Notes: a model not told the origin generated them from the letters alone. A DNA stretch of 64,000 nt from Petrolisthes cinctipes (GCA_033782935.1 JAWQEG010000629.1:124001-188000), one strand, 5' to 3'. Shown: positions 45,958-49,224, numbered from the stretch's first letter. Numbers and translations: made by a program.

Positions 45958-48720
45958 AAATAAATAAATAGATAAATCGATGAAATAATATAACGAGTAT
46001 AGTAAAACCCAGTTCATATTTCTGTAATGAACTCCATATTTATTATCTTTATTTGAACGTGTAACATCTTTAAATATAGGGAAAAGTTTAATGGGATCAC
46101 CTTTTTTTTTTTGTAAATTAAATGGAATCTGATTTATGATTATGATTACTCCAAACTATATAATTATCATTTGCCAGAAAAAACAAAATCATCTCAGTGT
46201 TATTAATGGGGGTTTTGGATTTTGTTTCTTGGCATAGTTTGGAGGATTCGCTGGAGCTCCAATTTAGTTACGGTACCGTCAAGTGGTTCTCCTCTTAGAA
46301 ATTCCCAATTCAACCCTTCTCATTACCACCATAATATGAAATGGAACTAATTTTCTTTACATATCTCACCACCATAAATGTACCAATATGTAATAAACTT
46401 TTGCTATTATTTATCTGTACAGTACATATCTTTATACATCTCACCTTCAGCAGATGGCACGGACTCTATTGAATTTTCCCTCGTCCACCTGGCATGATAC
46501 GACTCGAAAGGGATCAAGCCACACAAATCCTCTTCGAAGCTGCATTGCCAGTCCTCAGGTGATGGGGGTACAGTGTTGTCCTCTGTAGTGGTAGTAGTGA
46601 TGGTGATGGTGGTGGCAGTATTCTCACCTTGACTCCACACTCCTGTACAACATGCATGCAACAATCAATCACTTCATGTTGTACTCGTCACTACTCTGAG
46701 ACCATTCCTTATAATTCACATGCAGCTTTTAAGGTAAGATACTGTTATCAGAAACATTTCACACTCAACCCCTCATTGAAGATCACTAAATGTTTTCCTA
46801 GGCTTCTTCTGCATGTTATTCATTGCCCATTACTTCATTTTTTACACCCACTCACTCATTGAAGACAACCGAATGTTTTCCGGGGCATCTGTTTTCATTC
46901 ATTGCCCACCACTTTATTTCACACTCATTGAAGACCACAAATGTTTTCCCAGGCTTATGTTATTCATTACCATACAGGCTAAGTCATTTAACGGGACTGT
47001 GTTTAATGAGAAGTGTTAGATATGTTTACATAATTATCAATAGCATACAGTGCGTTTTTTATCCTGAAGAAAATGTAAGTACATACGTATACCTGCTTTT
47101 CAGTATATGTAATGCCATCCAAGAAAAATTACACCCAGTGTTTACACACCTAGACCTTCCTTACACACACACACACACACACACACACCTCTAATGCCAG
47201 AGTTACCCGAATCTCTCAATCTTTCCTGTACAGTACACGTCAGGTCAATTCTGCAACATCTACAGTCATCCATCTTCTCCCCCTTACTACGACTTTTACT
47301 CCTTCAAGCGCAATGTGTCTAGGCATCTCAAACGAAACTGAACATGATTTTGGACCACTCCTCCCGATTCATATTGTGCCTCGGATTAGAATAGAATTAT
47401 TGACCCACAGTGTGCACTCACAATCCCAAGCCCACTTTAATCGAATCCCTATAGATCTGAAGCAGGTAGTTTCTGGAGATCAGTCCACCCAAACCATCAC
47501 GAGGCCACACACATTTCGAACCAATGGAGGCTTTGGGTGCATGGGCTGTCGTCTAAAAACTGCCTGCTCCAGATCCCTCCATTCGATTCAGGTATACAGG
47601 CTAGAGGCGTCTTTTTGTCGTCCAAGCGCAGGATTGGGATACGAAGACCGTCTTGGGGACGCTTGGTATCGGCAGACAAAAACTGACATGGATACATAAT
47701 AAGTGTTTTTGTCGTCAAACGTGGAATAGGGAAGCTAAAAGGAAGTGAATACAGTATCTGTGGTACTTGACATGTTAAACACACATACTTACTAAACTAC
47801 ATTTGCATAGCAGTACAATAATTACCTCTCCCTATATAAAGGTAGCAAGGTTATTGAATTTATGAAGACAATATACCCTTGACGCCATTCACTATAGTTC
47901 TCATCAATTTTGCCTCCTATATGCTTCATAAGTATTACCATGGTGAGTATAAATTTTGATCGGTGAGCATAAGAAAAAGCAGTATAAACCTACAATTCTG
48001 ATATGCAATAACATCACTTCCGTATGCCTTCAGGAATGAAAGTTTAATGTACTATAGACTGCAATTAGTTTCATGAAAGCTTATTTTGTGCAGAACTGGC
48101 TCTATTTTACAGCTTGTTGCACTTATAAGTCGTATATAATATAATGCCATTTGCATTATTTACATTTCCCAAGAACAGGCAAGTTGCCCCAATCACTGCT
48201 CTGGACCTGTCTTGTTTGGATACAAAGACGGTGTTGGTTTCAGCAGCTATACGCTTGGCTCGTCTTCGTATTCCTTTGGTCGACAGAAACAGTACCGCGC
48301 GCCAAATCTTGGTTTCACCCAAGTAATCTTCGTATCCGATGGCCGACAAAATGACGTCGTAGGGATTGTGGATTGTGAGTGTACAGTCGGCGGCAGAAGT
48401 CCTGTCGCCTCATCTGCTTCACCGAGACACGCAGTGTTCATGGACTCGAGAAATACGCACTTTTTCTATATCTAATAATCTCGAGTCTATGAACATCGCG
48501 TGCCTCGGTGAAGCAAGTGAGGCGACGGAACTTTTGCCGCCGACTGTACAGTACCACGCCATCGTCAACACCACCAATGAATGTCCTTGCATAAAATATC
48601 ATAAAGTATCAGCAGTGTAATGAAGGTTGTTGTATGTTTGTTTGTTTGTTTACCTTGTGTGGAGATGATGGTCGGTAGAAGGAACACAAGTAACAGCAAC
48701 ATCTCCGCCGCTCGCATCAT
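877..48720 (-). CDS. Giant multi-MAM-domain secreted/cell-surface protein, 58 coding exons, 3' end outside window
   Basis: Seen: 58 exons with GT..AG borders can be joined in one frame to give about 9,212 coding bases (about 3,070 residues). Exon 1 gives a signal peptide. The rest is 18 successive MAM domains, each about 145 to 190 residues, recognised by C-x-FE near the start, LCGW-like second Cys, a DHT-N-G turn, C-x-FW-Y, LW, and a terminal A-DDI...C. Exon coordinates are given in the domain entries. Known: MAM domains are extracellular, disulphide-linked adhesion modules found in meprins, RPTPmu, zonadhesin, MAMDC4 and MALRD1. Inferred: a secreted or apical-surface adhesion or scaffold protein. 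Exon borders recur at equivalent places in the domains (phase 1 after the DHT-N-G turn, phase 0 before the F-x-FEG strand), so the array probably grew by duplication of a roughly four-exon unit. No LDLa domain, transmembrane segment or GPI signal is present, but the C-terminus is missing. Exact orthology to MALRD1 or MAMDC4 is unproven. Confidence 0.93.
1048..2182. other. Introns around exon 57; short tandem repeat near the exon 56 donor
   Basis: Apart from exon 57 (1586..1704) this AT-rich stretch holds no gene. From about 2030 to 2200 there are three imperfect copies of a 65 to 70 base unit containing AAAACATTACA and TACCATAT. The last copy includes the donor of exon 56. Confidence 0.5.
2333..6219 (-). 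CDS. MAM domain 17 (exons 54-55 and start of 56)
   Basis: Rest of exon 54, exon 55 5338..5535, first 123 nt of exon 56 (2183..2455); junctions phase 0. Residues about 2758 to 2924. Motifs: CTFSLGLCGFEQD, RAHHYYIYLNTSAPE, HCATFQVHLHSENE, DWTTLQ and FALDDIRLTPGAC. The exon 55 donor is only 19 bases from the end of a 2.5 kb mobile element. Confidence 0.88.
2801..5318. mobile_element. DNA element with about 200 bp inverted ends, TA-flanked, carrying nested insertions
   Basis: The left arm (2801..about 2960) and right arm (about 5115..5318) are inverted copies. Shared blocks include TTTCACAGGCC, AGTGTTGGATTTGGCTC, CTGGCAGAGATAGTTTCAG and AGACACTTGTC. TA lies at both outer ends. The interior holds a GC-rich piece of unknown origin (about 3105..3720), sequence at 3720..4200 that I do not recognise, and a pogo-like element at 4261..5001. 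The arms have no visible coding capacity. It lies in the intron between exons 55 and 56. Confidence 0.7.
4261..5001. mobile_element. Pogo-like non-autonomous element, copy 1 (TIR CACCTCGGTCTC)
   Basis: It starts CACCTCGGTCTCGTATAGAA and ends with the inverted form (GAGACCGAGGTG), flanked by TA on both sides. Inside are short motifs repeated on both strands (GTTCTATGTGA, CGTTCTATACGAG) and a copy of the TTTCCC-rich short module. It is the same family as 14683..15853, in opposite orientation, and is 741 bp long. Confidence 0.8.
5536..6039. repeat. Intron with tandem duplication spanning the exon 54 donor
   Basis: About 5833..5945 is an imperfect copy of 5964..6078, which contains the last bases of exon 54 and its donor. 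Both share GGAGACTGGCATATG, AACACAATCAATAC-like and CTTCAGGAGCAGA blocks. The downstream copy keeps exon-like bases, but its donor reads ATACTT... instead of the TACTCAC of the true site. The rest of the intron is AT-rich with nothing recognised. Confidence 0.7.
6220..11563 (-). CDS. Linker and MAM domain 16 (exons 51-53 and start of 54)
   Basis: Exon 51 11336..11563, exon 52 6946..7115, exon 53 6521..6697, first 18 nt of exon 54 (6040..6237); phases 1-1, 1-0, 0-0. Residues about 2560 to 2757. A Pro/Thr linker (PPPTGPSTTATPP) precedes CGFENSTFPLCQF, IIDHTLDN, GHYIAALRQ, YCLTFYLHHVGDTP, AWVLIEREV and ASIDDLQVVESKC. The 4.2 kb intron between exons 51 and 52 is filled by an RTE-like LINE in the same orientation as the gene. 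Confidence 0.88.
6775..6905. mobile_element. Degenerate TTAA-type snapback MITE fragment
   Basis: Contains the family core (TGCCTGGAATAGCTTGGAGG, AATCAGTTACTCCAGATT) and the right end CTCTCCCCTTA. The left half is mostly lost. It lies in the intron between exons 52 and 53. Confidence 0.55.
7236..11095 (-). mobile_element. RTE-like non-LTR retrotransposon (LINE), near full length but disrupted
   Basis: Minus-strand ORF pieces give an apurinic-like endonuclease (VTETHLKGW, MMSDMNGKVG, SDHFAVLV) and a reverse transcriptase (GYRG-like SYRGISLLS, GGFRKGRGCVDQIF, AFMDLEKAYDRVD, LRQGCVMSP, LFADDTVLMA), ending in the LRWFGHVERM block common in RTE-type elements. Pieces: about 10821..10360, 10338..9046, 8859..8422, 8468..7788, 7588..7253. 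It is broken by a MITE (8825..9035), frameshifts near 10350 and 8450, and an ATT-rich insertion at about 7745..7845. The 3' end abuts a CTAT tetranucleotide run (7221..7240), as expected of RTE tails. It is in the sense orientation within intron 51. Confidence 0.85.
8825..9035. mobile_element. 211 bp MITE inserted in the LINE reverse transcriptase
   Basis: Inverted ends of about 36 bases (GCCGGCACTGCCGCGTGG then AGGGGCTCACA) with TA on both sides. The outer bases are CACT and CAGT, as in pogo/mariner-type ends. Removing it restores continuity of the reverse transcriptase between the VVVEWM and LAWRQGEVPEDW blocks. Confidence 0.85.
11564..12962. other. Introns of the MAM gene without recognised elements
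   Basis: Between exons 48 to 51 the intronic sequence (11564..12114, 12224..12635, 12774..12962) is AT-rich and shows no repeat family, ORF or RNA gene that I recognise. Confidence 0.5.
12115..14123 (-). CDS. MAM domain 15 (exons 47-50), lacking the DDI motif
   Basis: Rest of exon 47, exon 48 12963..13084, exon 49 12636..12773, exon 50 12115..12223; phases 1, 1-0, 0-0, 0-1. Residues about 2389 to 2559. Motifs: CDFENDTACLWIN, ALCFSFTFSV, TILWQFYVTQ, FLLIVQGEVW and closing RHPILEERLNC. The A-DDI block is replaced by YLAFRHPI, as in domain 4 where it is also lost. Confidence 0.85.
13455..13955 (+). mobile_element. Short retroelement with CAA tail (SINE-like or 5'-truncated LINE)
   Basis: The insertion ends in GGGGAACTACAACAACAAC and is bracketed by similar ACTCCCTC-AACT sequences (about 13450 and 13955), a likely target-site duplication. 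Its last roughly 45 bases (GGCTCGGGACTGCTCGGCCA onward) match the 3' end of the jockey-like LINE at 35914..37566. The upstream part has no reverse transcriptase. Confidence 0.6.
14124..16510 (-). CDS. MAM domain 14 (exons 44-46 and start of 47)
   Basis: Exon 44 16370..16510, exon 45 15960..16094, exon 46 14501..14622, first 81 nt of exon 47 (13979..14204); phases 1-1, 1-1, 1-0. Residues about 2229 to 2388. Motifs: CTFEHSSTCGLTS, DHTTHTNQGYVYM, KCLTFYYWTEGTE, TWRAGQIGF and IMLDDMTLSDEVC. A 1.17 kb pogo-like element occupies the intron between exons 45 and 46. An antisense LINE begins about 16 bp from the exon 44 acceptor. Confidence 0.88.
14683..15853. mobile_element. Pogo-like non-autonomous element, copy 2, with transposase HTH remnant
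   Basis: Inverted ends CACCTCGGTCTC with TA on both sides; its right end is the inverse of the left end of the copy at 4261. Near the left it has three tandem copies of a roughly 100 bp unit beginning CCAGGAGTTCTTATA (about 14815..15090). On the plus strand from 15382 an ORF opens MPGGAFTKRKAISFDIKKEV and EKGEGNTSIW, resembling the N-terminal CENP-B/Tigger helix-turn-helix. It is cut off after about 40 residues. It lies in the intron between exons 45 and 46. Confidence 0.8.
16526..18150 (+). mobile_element. Second copy of the RTE-like LINE, 5'-truncated and degenerate
   Basis: Homologous to the 7236..11095 element from the end of the linker region through reverse transcriptase to the 3' end, but on the plus strand. 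Motifs: KVYGKVLTERLVEV-like (FLVYGKVLTERLVEV), GRGCVDQIFALKS, MSPWLFNIYMDGC and LFADNTVLMA (FADD changed to FADN). There are in-frame stops at about 17047 and 17335 and a short direct repeat near 17930..18040. Its 5' truncation point lies about 16 bp from the acceptor of exon 44. Confidence 0.85.
18236..18345. mobile_element. Fragment of a 'CACTTCATTTT' MITE family
   Basis: Shares ACCACTTCATTTTACACTCAG, TCATTGA-GACCACCAAA and ATTCATTACCATA blocks with copies at 33845..34050, 35286..35475 and 46745..47035. Confidence 0.5.
18347..19709 (-). CDS. MAM domain 13 (exons 40-43)
   Basis: Exon 40 19566..19709, exon 41 19103..19197, exon 42 18767..18883, exon 43 18347..18485; phases 1-1, 1-0, 0-0, 0-1. 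Residues about 2064 to 2228. This is the clearest four-exon MAM unit: CDFSNADFCSW, LADHTTGDGYFI, LCVRLWYHMDGSDVG, IWTRTGFQ and IAVDDITITDSVC. Confidence 0.92.
19390..19523. mobile_element. TTAA-type snapback MITE, 134 bp
   Basis: It starts GGGGATACTGG and ends AGAGAATCTCCCC, with TTTA on the left and TTAA on the right. The palindromic core contains TGATTCCTCCAAACTATGCC and its inverse TATAGTTTGGAGGAA. It lies in the intron between exons 40 and 41. Confidence 0.7.
19946..21308 (-). CDS. MAM domain 12 and Thr-rich linker (exons 37-39)
   Basis: Exon 37 21101..21308, exon 38 20473..20644, exon 39 19946..20108; phases 1-2, 2-0, 0-1. Residues about 1883 to 2063. Motifs: CEFEVDTCGWSN, NCVEFWFKKAEGAP, DILWKLPDSAVGNW and VFIDDVVVDARSPC, then a Thr-rich linker (DTATSTTITTAG). 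A degenerate tandem copy of the exon 39 acceptor and first codons lies at about 20191..20265. Confidence 0.9.
20109..20472. repeat. Intron with a tandem copy of the exon 39 acceptor region
   Basis: 20191..20265 resembles 20083..20157, which spans the first codons of exon 39 and its acceptor (shared ATGAACCACTTTGT, AGTATATCTG, AATGGTTAAGAATT). The decoy reads in frame for about 15 codons and then meets a stop. The rest of the intron is unremarkable. Confidence 0.65.
21439..22966 (-). CDS. MAM domain 11 (exons 33-36)
   Basis: Rest of exon 33, exon 34 22587..22697, exon 35 21988..22170, exon 36 21439..21597; junctions phase 1. Residues about 1712 to 1882. Motifs: CDFDYQGDQDINCQG (the usual CGW is replaced), GEDHTWRSDFGGHYVV, TCLTFWYELDVEE, EQWLLGSADL and LAIDDISVDNRLNC. 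It is more divergent at the N-terminal strand than its neighbours. Confidence 0.87.
22217..22271. repeat. GT/TA dinucleotide microsatellite
   Basis: A run of about 19 GT units followed by TA units, in the intron between exons 34 and 35. Confidence 0.9.
22967..24994 (-). CDS. MAM domain 10 (exons 31-33)
   Basis: Exon 31 24775..24994, exon 32 23501..23636, first 78 nt of exon 33 (22906..23044); phases 1-2, 2-0. Residues about 1567 to 1711. Motifs: CDFEIDMCTMS, FDWEREHSEGEFDLPAGG, QCLSFKYQLIG, VIWKRKVTT and ILVDDIAITSGNC. The DHT-N-G turn is missing, and exon 31 fuses what are two exons in most other domains. A TA-flanked pogo-like element (23758..24653) sits in the intron between exons 31 and 32. 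Confidence 0.87.
23758..24653. mobile_element. Pogo-like element, 896 bp, TIR CAGTGCTCCC with internal tandem repeats
   Basis: The left end CAGTGCTCCCCCCAAGTAGA and the inverted right end CAGTGCTCCCTCCAAGTAGG are each flanked by TA. From about 23985 to 24415 there are four imperfect copies of a roughly 62 bp unit (GTTCACTATAAAGGGGTT, GCGAGTGT). No transposase ORF survives. It lies in the intron between exons 31 and 32. Confidence 0.8.
24660..24765. mobile_element. TTAA-type MITE fragment
   Basis: The core AATAGTTTGTAGGAATCAGT, then GCTCTAGATTTACTCACAC and the right end ATCCCCTTAA. It lies just outside the pogo-like element and about 15 bases from the donor of exon 31. Confidence 0.55.
25154..26061. 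mobile_element. Tigger/pogo-like element, 908 bp, containing an inverted pair of a short module
   Basis: The ends CAGTAAAAATCCCTTAATCC and the inverted CGGTAAAAGTCCCTTAATCC are flanked by TA. The ends resemble known Tigger-type termini. A short ORF start at about 25329 (MAPNKLPKKPTKKLRP) looks like a transposase N-terminus but ends quickly. Two copies of the TTTCCC-rich roughly 210 bp module face each other at about 25468..25680 and 25683..25898, making a large hairpin. Confidence 0.8.
26398..27463 (-). CDS. MAM domain 9 (exons 28-30)
   Basis: Exon 28 27322..27463, exon 29 26761..26984, exon 30 26398..26545; phases 0-1, 1-0, 0-1. Residues about 1396 to 1566. Motifs: CSFEDAHLCMWHV, ADHTTNSSTGGYVIV, YCFSLFFSMSGDTE, LVWTLEGDQGASW and IAVDDLHTTTGYC. 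All conserved Cys positions are present. Confidence 0.9.
27615..28588 (-). CDS. MAM domain 8 (exons 25-27)
   Basis: Exon 25 28474..28588, exon 26 27986..28182, exon 27 27615..27830; phases 0-1, 1-0, 0-0. Residues about 1220 to 1395. Motifs: CDFEYGNMCGWRN, WVWVNGSSG, VDHTYNTDAGHYM, YCFQLYYKRYGG and IAIDDYSFTSTAC. Exon 26 must end at GTGCGT (just below 27986), because later GT sites lead to a stop in exon 27. Confidence 0.9.
28850..29850 (-). CDS. Pro/Thr linker and MAM domain 7 (exons 22-24)
   Basis: Rest of exon 22, exon 23 29369..29569, exon 24 28850..29047; all junctions phase 0. Residues about 1030 to 1219. A linker with alternating Pro and Thr (PIPTSTTPLPTPTP) suggests an O-glycosylated hinge. 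Then CDFEDSIDPLCGWQD, VGDHSSGSGYYASV, KCFVFWYFIWGDTSKLS, IWMRSGSQGNQW and VALDDFYSYSITC. The exon 23 donor is GTTGGT. Confidence 0.9.
29851..31095 (-). CDS. MAM domain 6 (exons 19-22)
   Basis: Remainder of exon 19, exon 20 30593..30704, exon 21 30091..30253, first 93 nt of exon 22 (29680..29943). Exit phases 1, 2, 0. Residues about 868 to 1029. Motifs: CTFDNGLCRWV, LHDHTSGESGKFL, CFSFWFNMWGENVG, TPLWSLNG and IAVDDLVLRQGESC. Donor choice for exon 21 (GTAGGT beside 30091) follows from the phase-0 start of exon 22. Confidence 0.88.
31096..33587 (-). CDS. MAM domain 5 (exons 16-18 and start of 19)
   Basis: Exon 16 33447..33587, exon 17 32870..33012, exon 18 31369..31491, first 81 nt of exon 19 (30978..31176). 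Phases 1-1, 1-0, 0-0. Residues about 705 to 867. Motifs: CDFEAPSLCGFH, LDHTLNSPIG, FCVTFWFFMYGNDVATLS, VWQQHQ and LAVDDISVVPLPC. Exon 19 is a fused exon: it ends this domain and starts domain 6 with only four residues between. The intron between exons 17 and 18 holds an hAT-like MITE and a tandem array. Confidence 0.9.
31492..31760. repeat. Imperfect tandem array, unit about 38 bp
   Basis: Six to seven diverged copies with the blocks GATAAAACCCAAGTG and TGTGA-ACACTT. The array begins at the acceptor border of exon 18, so it supplies that exon's upstream intron sequence. Confidence 0.75.
32011..32688. mobile_element. hAT-like MITE, 678 bp, with 8 bp target duplication CTCTAAGG
   Basis: The left end CAGTGGTTCTTAACC and the inverted right end GGTTAAGAACCACTG are flanked by an exact 8 bp duplication CTCTAAGG (32003..32010 and 32689..32696). 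The 8 bp duplication and the CAGTGGTT terminus are characteristic of hAT elements. No transposase is present. Confidence 0.88.
32693..32850. mobile_element. TTAA-type snapback MITE carrying the hAT insertion at its edge
   Basis: TAAGGGGAGATTTTGTTGG to CAACAAGACAGTCTCCTTA. It has a palindromic core with TGATTTCTCCAAGCTATGCC and TATAGTTAGGAGGAATCAG. The adjacent hAT element used CTCTAAGG at its left end as its target. Confidence 0.6.
33845..34050. mobile_element. CACTTCATTTT-family MITE copy
   Basis: The ends read ACAGACCTTTGATG and ATATCAAGGCCCTACTGT, an imperfect inverted pair. The interior holds the family blocks CACTTCATTTTACTCTCAG, GACCACCAAATGTTTTCCCA and ATTTATTACCATA. Confidence 0.6.
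34295..34422. mobile_element. Snapback MITE (GGGCCATATTCAAGAACAT)
   Basis: GGGCCATATTCAAGAACATC and the inverted GTTCCTGAATATGGCCC enclose a near-palindrome with TGGTGT-GAC-ATGG and GGTACCACACCATCGTC. Related, more decayed copies are at about 39745..39850, 44895..45010 and 53200..53310. It ends about 7 bases from the donor of exon 15. Confidence 0.75.
34429..35593 (-). CDS. MAM domain 4 (exons 13-15), lacking the DDI motif
   Basis: Exon 13 35512..35593, exon 14 34879..35053, exon 15 34429..34619; phases 0-1, 1-2, 2-1. Residues about 556 to 704. Motifs: CNFTEGPCGWEN, DGYYQASVTSPSF, AVCFTLTWML and a closing FNYTSLSDNPC. The DHT-N-G turn is absent. The usual A-DDI block before the last Cys is replaced by KMAFNYTSLSDN, so this is a divergent member. 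The exon 14 donor (GTTGGT) is weak but fits phase 2. Confidence 0.82.
35286..35475. mobile_element. CACTTCATTTT-family MITE, pogo-like ends
   Basis: CAGCAGACCCTTGATATTAT at the left and the inverted CATAATATCGAGGGTATACTG-like right end, with TA outside. It lies about 35 bases from the donor of exon 13. Confidence 0.65.
35776..37889. mobile_element. DNA element with TIR AAGGCCTGTCTACAC, interrupted by a LINE
   Basis: The left end AAGGCCTGTCTACACAAGC and the inverted right end (GCTCGTGTAGACAGGCCTT) bracket about 460 bp of non-coding sequence split by the LINE at 35914..37566. The class is not certain and the target duplication is unclear. It lies in the intron between exons 12 and 13. Confidence 0.7.
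35914..37566 (-). mobile_element. Jockey/CR1-like LINE, 5'-truncated, 14 bp target duplication, CAA tail
   Basis: Minus-strand pieces give reverse transcriptase blocks LDISKAFDAIPRHNL, GVPQGSVLSPTLFNLYIHDI and ASYADDITLTCTH, a frameshift near 36980, then the thumb region (KILGITYNTSMTFKQHI, YASPAWASNL) and a Cys/His-rich C-terminus (ACPGC, HSIKHIIEDC). The 3' tail is CAACAACAACAA. An exact duplication CCAGTAGGTGGTTG flanks it (35900..35913 and 37567..37580). Confidence 0.88.
38027..40090 (-). CDS. MAM domain 3 (exons 9-12)
   Basis: Exon 9 39941..40090, exon 10 39364..39482, exon 11 38561..38710, exon 12 38027..38140; phases 1-1, 1-0, 0-0, 0-0. Residues about 378 to 555. Motifs: CTFESGTCGWQN, HSDHNNDTTG, FCFSFWYLIH, LWTEDDTPGGGW and ALDDFLFLKEIIC, then a short linker (PRLPANEPDQG). 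Partial tandem copies of the acceptor side of exons 9 and 10 lie in the adjoining introns. Confidence 0.9.
38715..38830. repeat. Tandem repeat, unit about 34 bp
   Basis: Three to four copies of ACACATTCACCTTGATACAA followed by AATATTTCC, beginning right at the acceptor of exon 11. Confidence 0.8.
39135..39360. repeat. TATACTTA-type minisatellite
   Basis: Irregular repetition of ACTATACTTAT and related words ending at the donor of exon 10. Low complexity with no coding meaning. Confidence 0.75.
39483..39735. repeat. Duplicated exon 10 acceptor and a TTAA-type MITE
   Basis: 39549..39600 repeats the 39471..39530 stretch, including CAAACTTTCCTGT (acceptor plus first exon bases). From 39596 follows a TTAA-type MITE (GGGGAGATTCTCTC, GATTCCTCCAAAGTATATAA, AATATGGAGGAATCAGC). 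Confidence 0.65.
40500..40729. mobile_element. 230 bp TA-flanked MITE (CAGTCGGCGTCAAAA)
   Basis: The left CAGTCGGCGTCAAAA and inverted right TTTTGCCACCGACTG ends have TA on each side. Another copy of the same element, split by insertions, occupies 58397..60245, and a related short snapback lies at 48384..48546. It lies in the intron between exons 8 and 9. Confidence 0.85.
40733..40965. repeat. Diverged copies of the exon 9 acceptor flank
   Basis: 40733..40815 repeats the acceptor side of exon 9 (40073..40155): TCTCTGCAGAATGGATAA against TCCCTGCAGGATGGATAA, then GGCTGGATA-AATGTAC. A third, weaker copy lies near 40910..40950. Confidence 0.55.
41683..43641 (-). CDS. MAM domain 2 (exons 6-8)
   Basis: Exon 6 43504..43641, exon 7 42562..42780, exon 8 41683..41847; all enter and leave in phase 1. 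Residues about 204 to 377. Motifs: CGLEESLCGL (the usual Phe after the first Cys is absent), DHSYNTKYGKYL, CLTFWYQHKGG, HVQVKWEA and TLDDIQIIKTQC. For exon 7 the donor GTAAGT next to 42562 was chosen over an earlier GTGTGG, because only the former keeps the frame into exon 8 and adds the KVWAENTNHMSSW strand. Confidence 0.87.
42285..42550. repeat. CT microsatellite block in the intron next to exon 7
   Basis: Five CT runs separated by copies of TACTGTTTTCTGCCCA-like sequence, ending about 12 bases from the donor of exon 7. Confidence 0.9.
43725..44130. mobile_element. GC-rich roughly 400 bp element with inverted ends
   Basis: The left GGCCCTGGACAAACATGCGC and inverted right GGCCCGTGACACATGGGCGC ends, both followed by TTTGTGGTGG-like sequence. 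Sharply higher GC than the flanks. The plus-strand ORF through it has no similarity I recognise. It lies in the intron between exons 5 and 6, flanked by CT runs. Confidence 0.65.
44238..44293. repeat. CT dinucleotide microsatellite
   Basis: An uninterrupted CT run of about 28 units. Confidence 0.95.
44450..46642 (-). CDS. MAM domain 1 (exons 2-5)
   Basis: Exon 2 46445..46642, exon 3 45757..45913, exon 4 44749..44857, exon 5 44450..44528; phases 1-1, 1-2, 2-0, 0-1. Residues about 23 to 203. It opens with a Thr-rich linker (TTITITTTTT), then CSFEEDLCGL, WYIALQGE, RCLSFYSY, IVLWRQSG, IVFEG and the closing GVDDILLHYGSC. Exons 4 and 5 are short and were placed by phase continuity plus the LW and DDI blocks. 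The exon 4 donor (GTTTGT) and exon 5 donor (GTGACA) are weak matches to the consensus. Confidence 0.85.
44546..44722. repeat. ATT trinucleotide repeats with interspersed CGGGTAAAGAAAATAGTCAG
   Basis: Three ATT runs separated by near-identical spacers of about 23 bases, beginning some 20 bases from the acceptor of exon 5. Confidence 0.9.
44895..45425. repeat. Decayed snapback MITE followed by a roughly 85 bp tandem array
   Basis: 44895..45010 is a copy of the CCATATTCAAGAACATCCG snapback family. From about 45108 three copies of a roughly 85 bp unit begin ACAGTCACGAGCACTAAT and contain ATTCAGGTGT. At 45405..45422 the same start appears inverted (TTAGTGCTCGTGACTGTA), so the array is bounded like a MITE. 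Confidence 0.7.
46110..46310. mobile_element. TTAA-type MITE copy, decayed
   Basis: Contains ATTACTCCAAACTATATAA and the inverse GCATAGTTTGGAGGATTC, in the intron between exons 2 and 3. Confidence 0.5.
46643..48383. other. First intron: tandem MITE-like repeats and an uncharacterised remainder
   Basis: 46745..47035 holds three tandem copies of the CACTTCATTTT-family interior (CATTGAAGA-CAC-AAATGTTTTCC). 47163..47188 is a CA run. 47440..47620 resembles the snapback element at 58445..60066 (AGATCTGAAGCAGGTAG, CACCCAAACCATCACGAGG). The rest, including 48150..48360, holds nothing recognised. Confidence 0.55.
48384..48546. mobile_element. 163 bp near-perfect snapback MITE, TA-flanked, in intron 1
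   Basis: CAGTCGGCGGCAGAAGTCC at the left pairs with the inverted GGAACTTTTGCCGCCGACTG at the right, and most of the interior is also self-complementary (CACCGAGACACGC with GCGTGCCTCGGTG). TA lies on both sides. It ends about 108 bases downstream of exon 1 on the minus strand. Confidence 0.88.
48654..48720 (-). CDS. Exon 1: start codon and signal peptide of the multi-MAM protein
   Basis: The minus strand reads two adjacent ATG codons, then a short charged start (MMRAAEM) and a hydrophobic core (LLLLVFLLP) ending in TIISTQ, a typical signal peptide of about 20 to 22 residues. The donor GTAAAC follows at 48653. The exon ends in phase 1, and the first two bases of exon 2 complete a Gly codon. 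Either ATG could start; the first is used here. The intron to exon 2 is about 2 kb and carries a snapback MITE. Confidence 0.85.
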
Positions 48721-48830
48721 GGCGGAGTTTACTGGGACGTGCCCCTCTATATATATATATATATATCTTCCCCTCTCTCTCTTTAATTGTATATACTCCC
48801 ACTTATAATTATAATATATACGTAACGCTA
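48721..48830 (-). promoter_or_regulatory. Possible core promoter and 5' UTR of the multi-MAM gene
   Basis: Immediately upstream of the ATG on the minus strand lies a pure AT-dinucleotide run (48749..48767) and, about 80 bases upstream, a TATAAG-like box (complement of 48801..48806). The AT run is so close to the ATG that it would leave almost no 5' UTR, so the farther box is the better TATA candidate. An untranslated upstream exon is equally possible. No initiator or DPE was checked convincingly. Confidence 0.22.
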
Positions 48831-49224
48831 GAAATAATACTGAAGCTTAAACACACAACACACAGAATGAGATCCTATAATATAAGTAAGAGCTCCCTGT
48901 GTGTGTTTGTGTGTCGGCTCAAATGCAGACTGAATGTGATGGTGAATTGAAAGCCTCCCACTCACTCACTCTCTTCTCTCTTATCACAGACGTAGGCTAT
49001 ATAATATTATAATGCTGATTAGGATGACTGTCACGGGTGGGTTCCAGTTTAATCAGTGTCAATATGATTATGGGTATCACAAACTTTGGTGGCAGATAAA
49101 GAACCCGCTAACAATGGACTGGGATGCTCGGTAGGGGAGTGTGTGTGTGTATGTGTGTGTGTGTGTGTGTATTTGTGTGTGTGTGAATAAGACAGGCAGA
49201 CAGACTGAGAGCGACAACTAAAAC

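Noticed and set aside
43504..46642. Two successive MAM starts (exons 2 and 6) as mutually exclusive exons
   Set aside because: Exons 3, 4 and 5 were found in between and complete MAM1 in frame (WYIALQG, LWRQSG, GVDDI...C), so there are simply two full domains.
877..48720. LDL-receptor class A domains, expected for a MALRD1-like protein
   Set aside because: No six-Cys module with a CDG-DC-DGSDE pattern in any exon, so the MALRD1 name was not applied.
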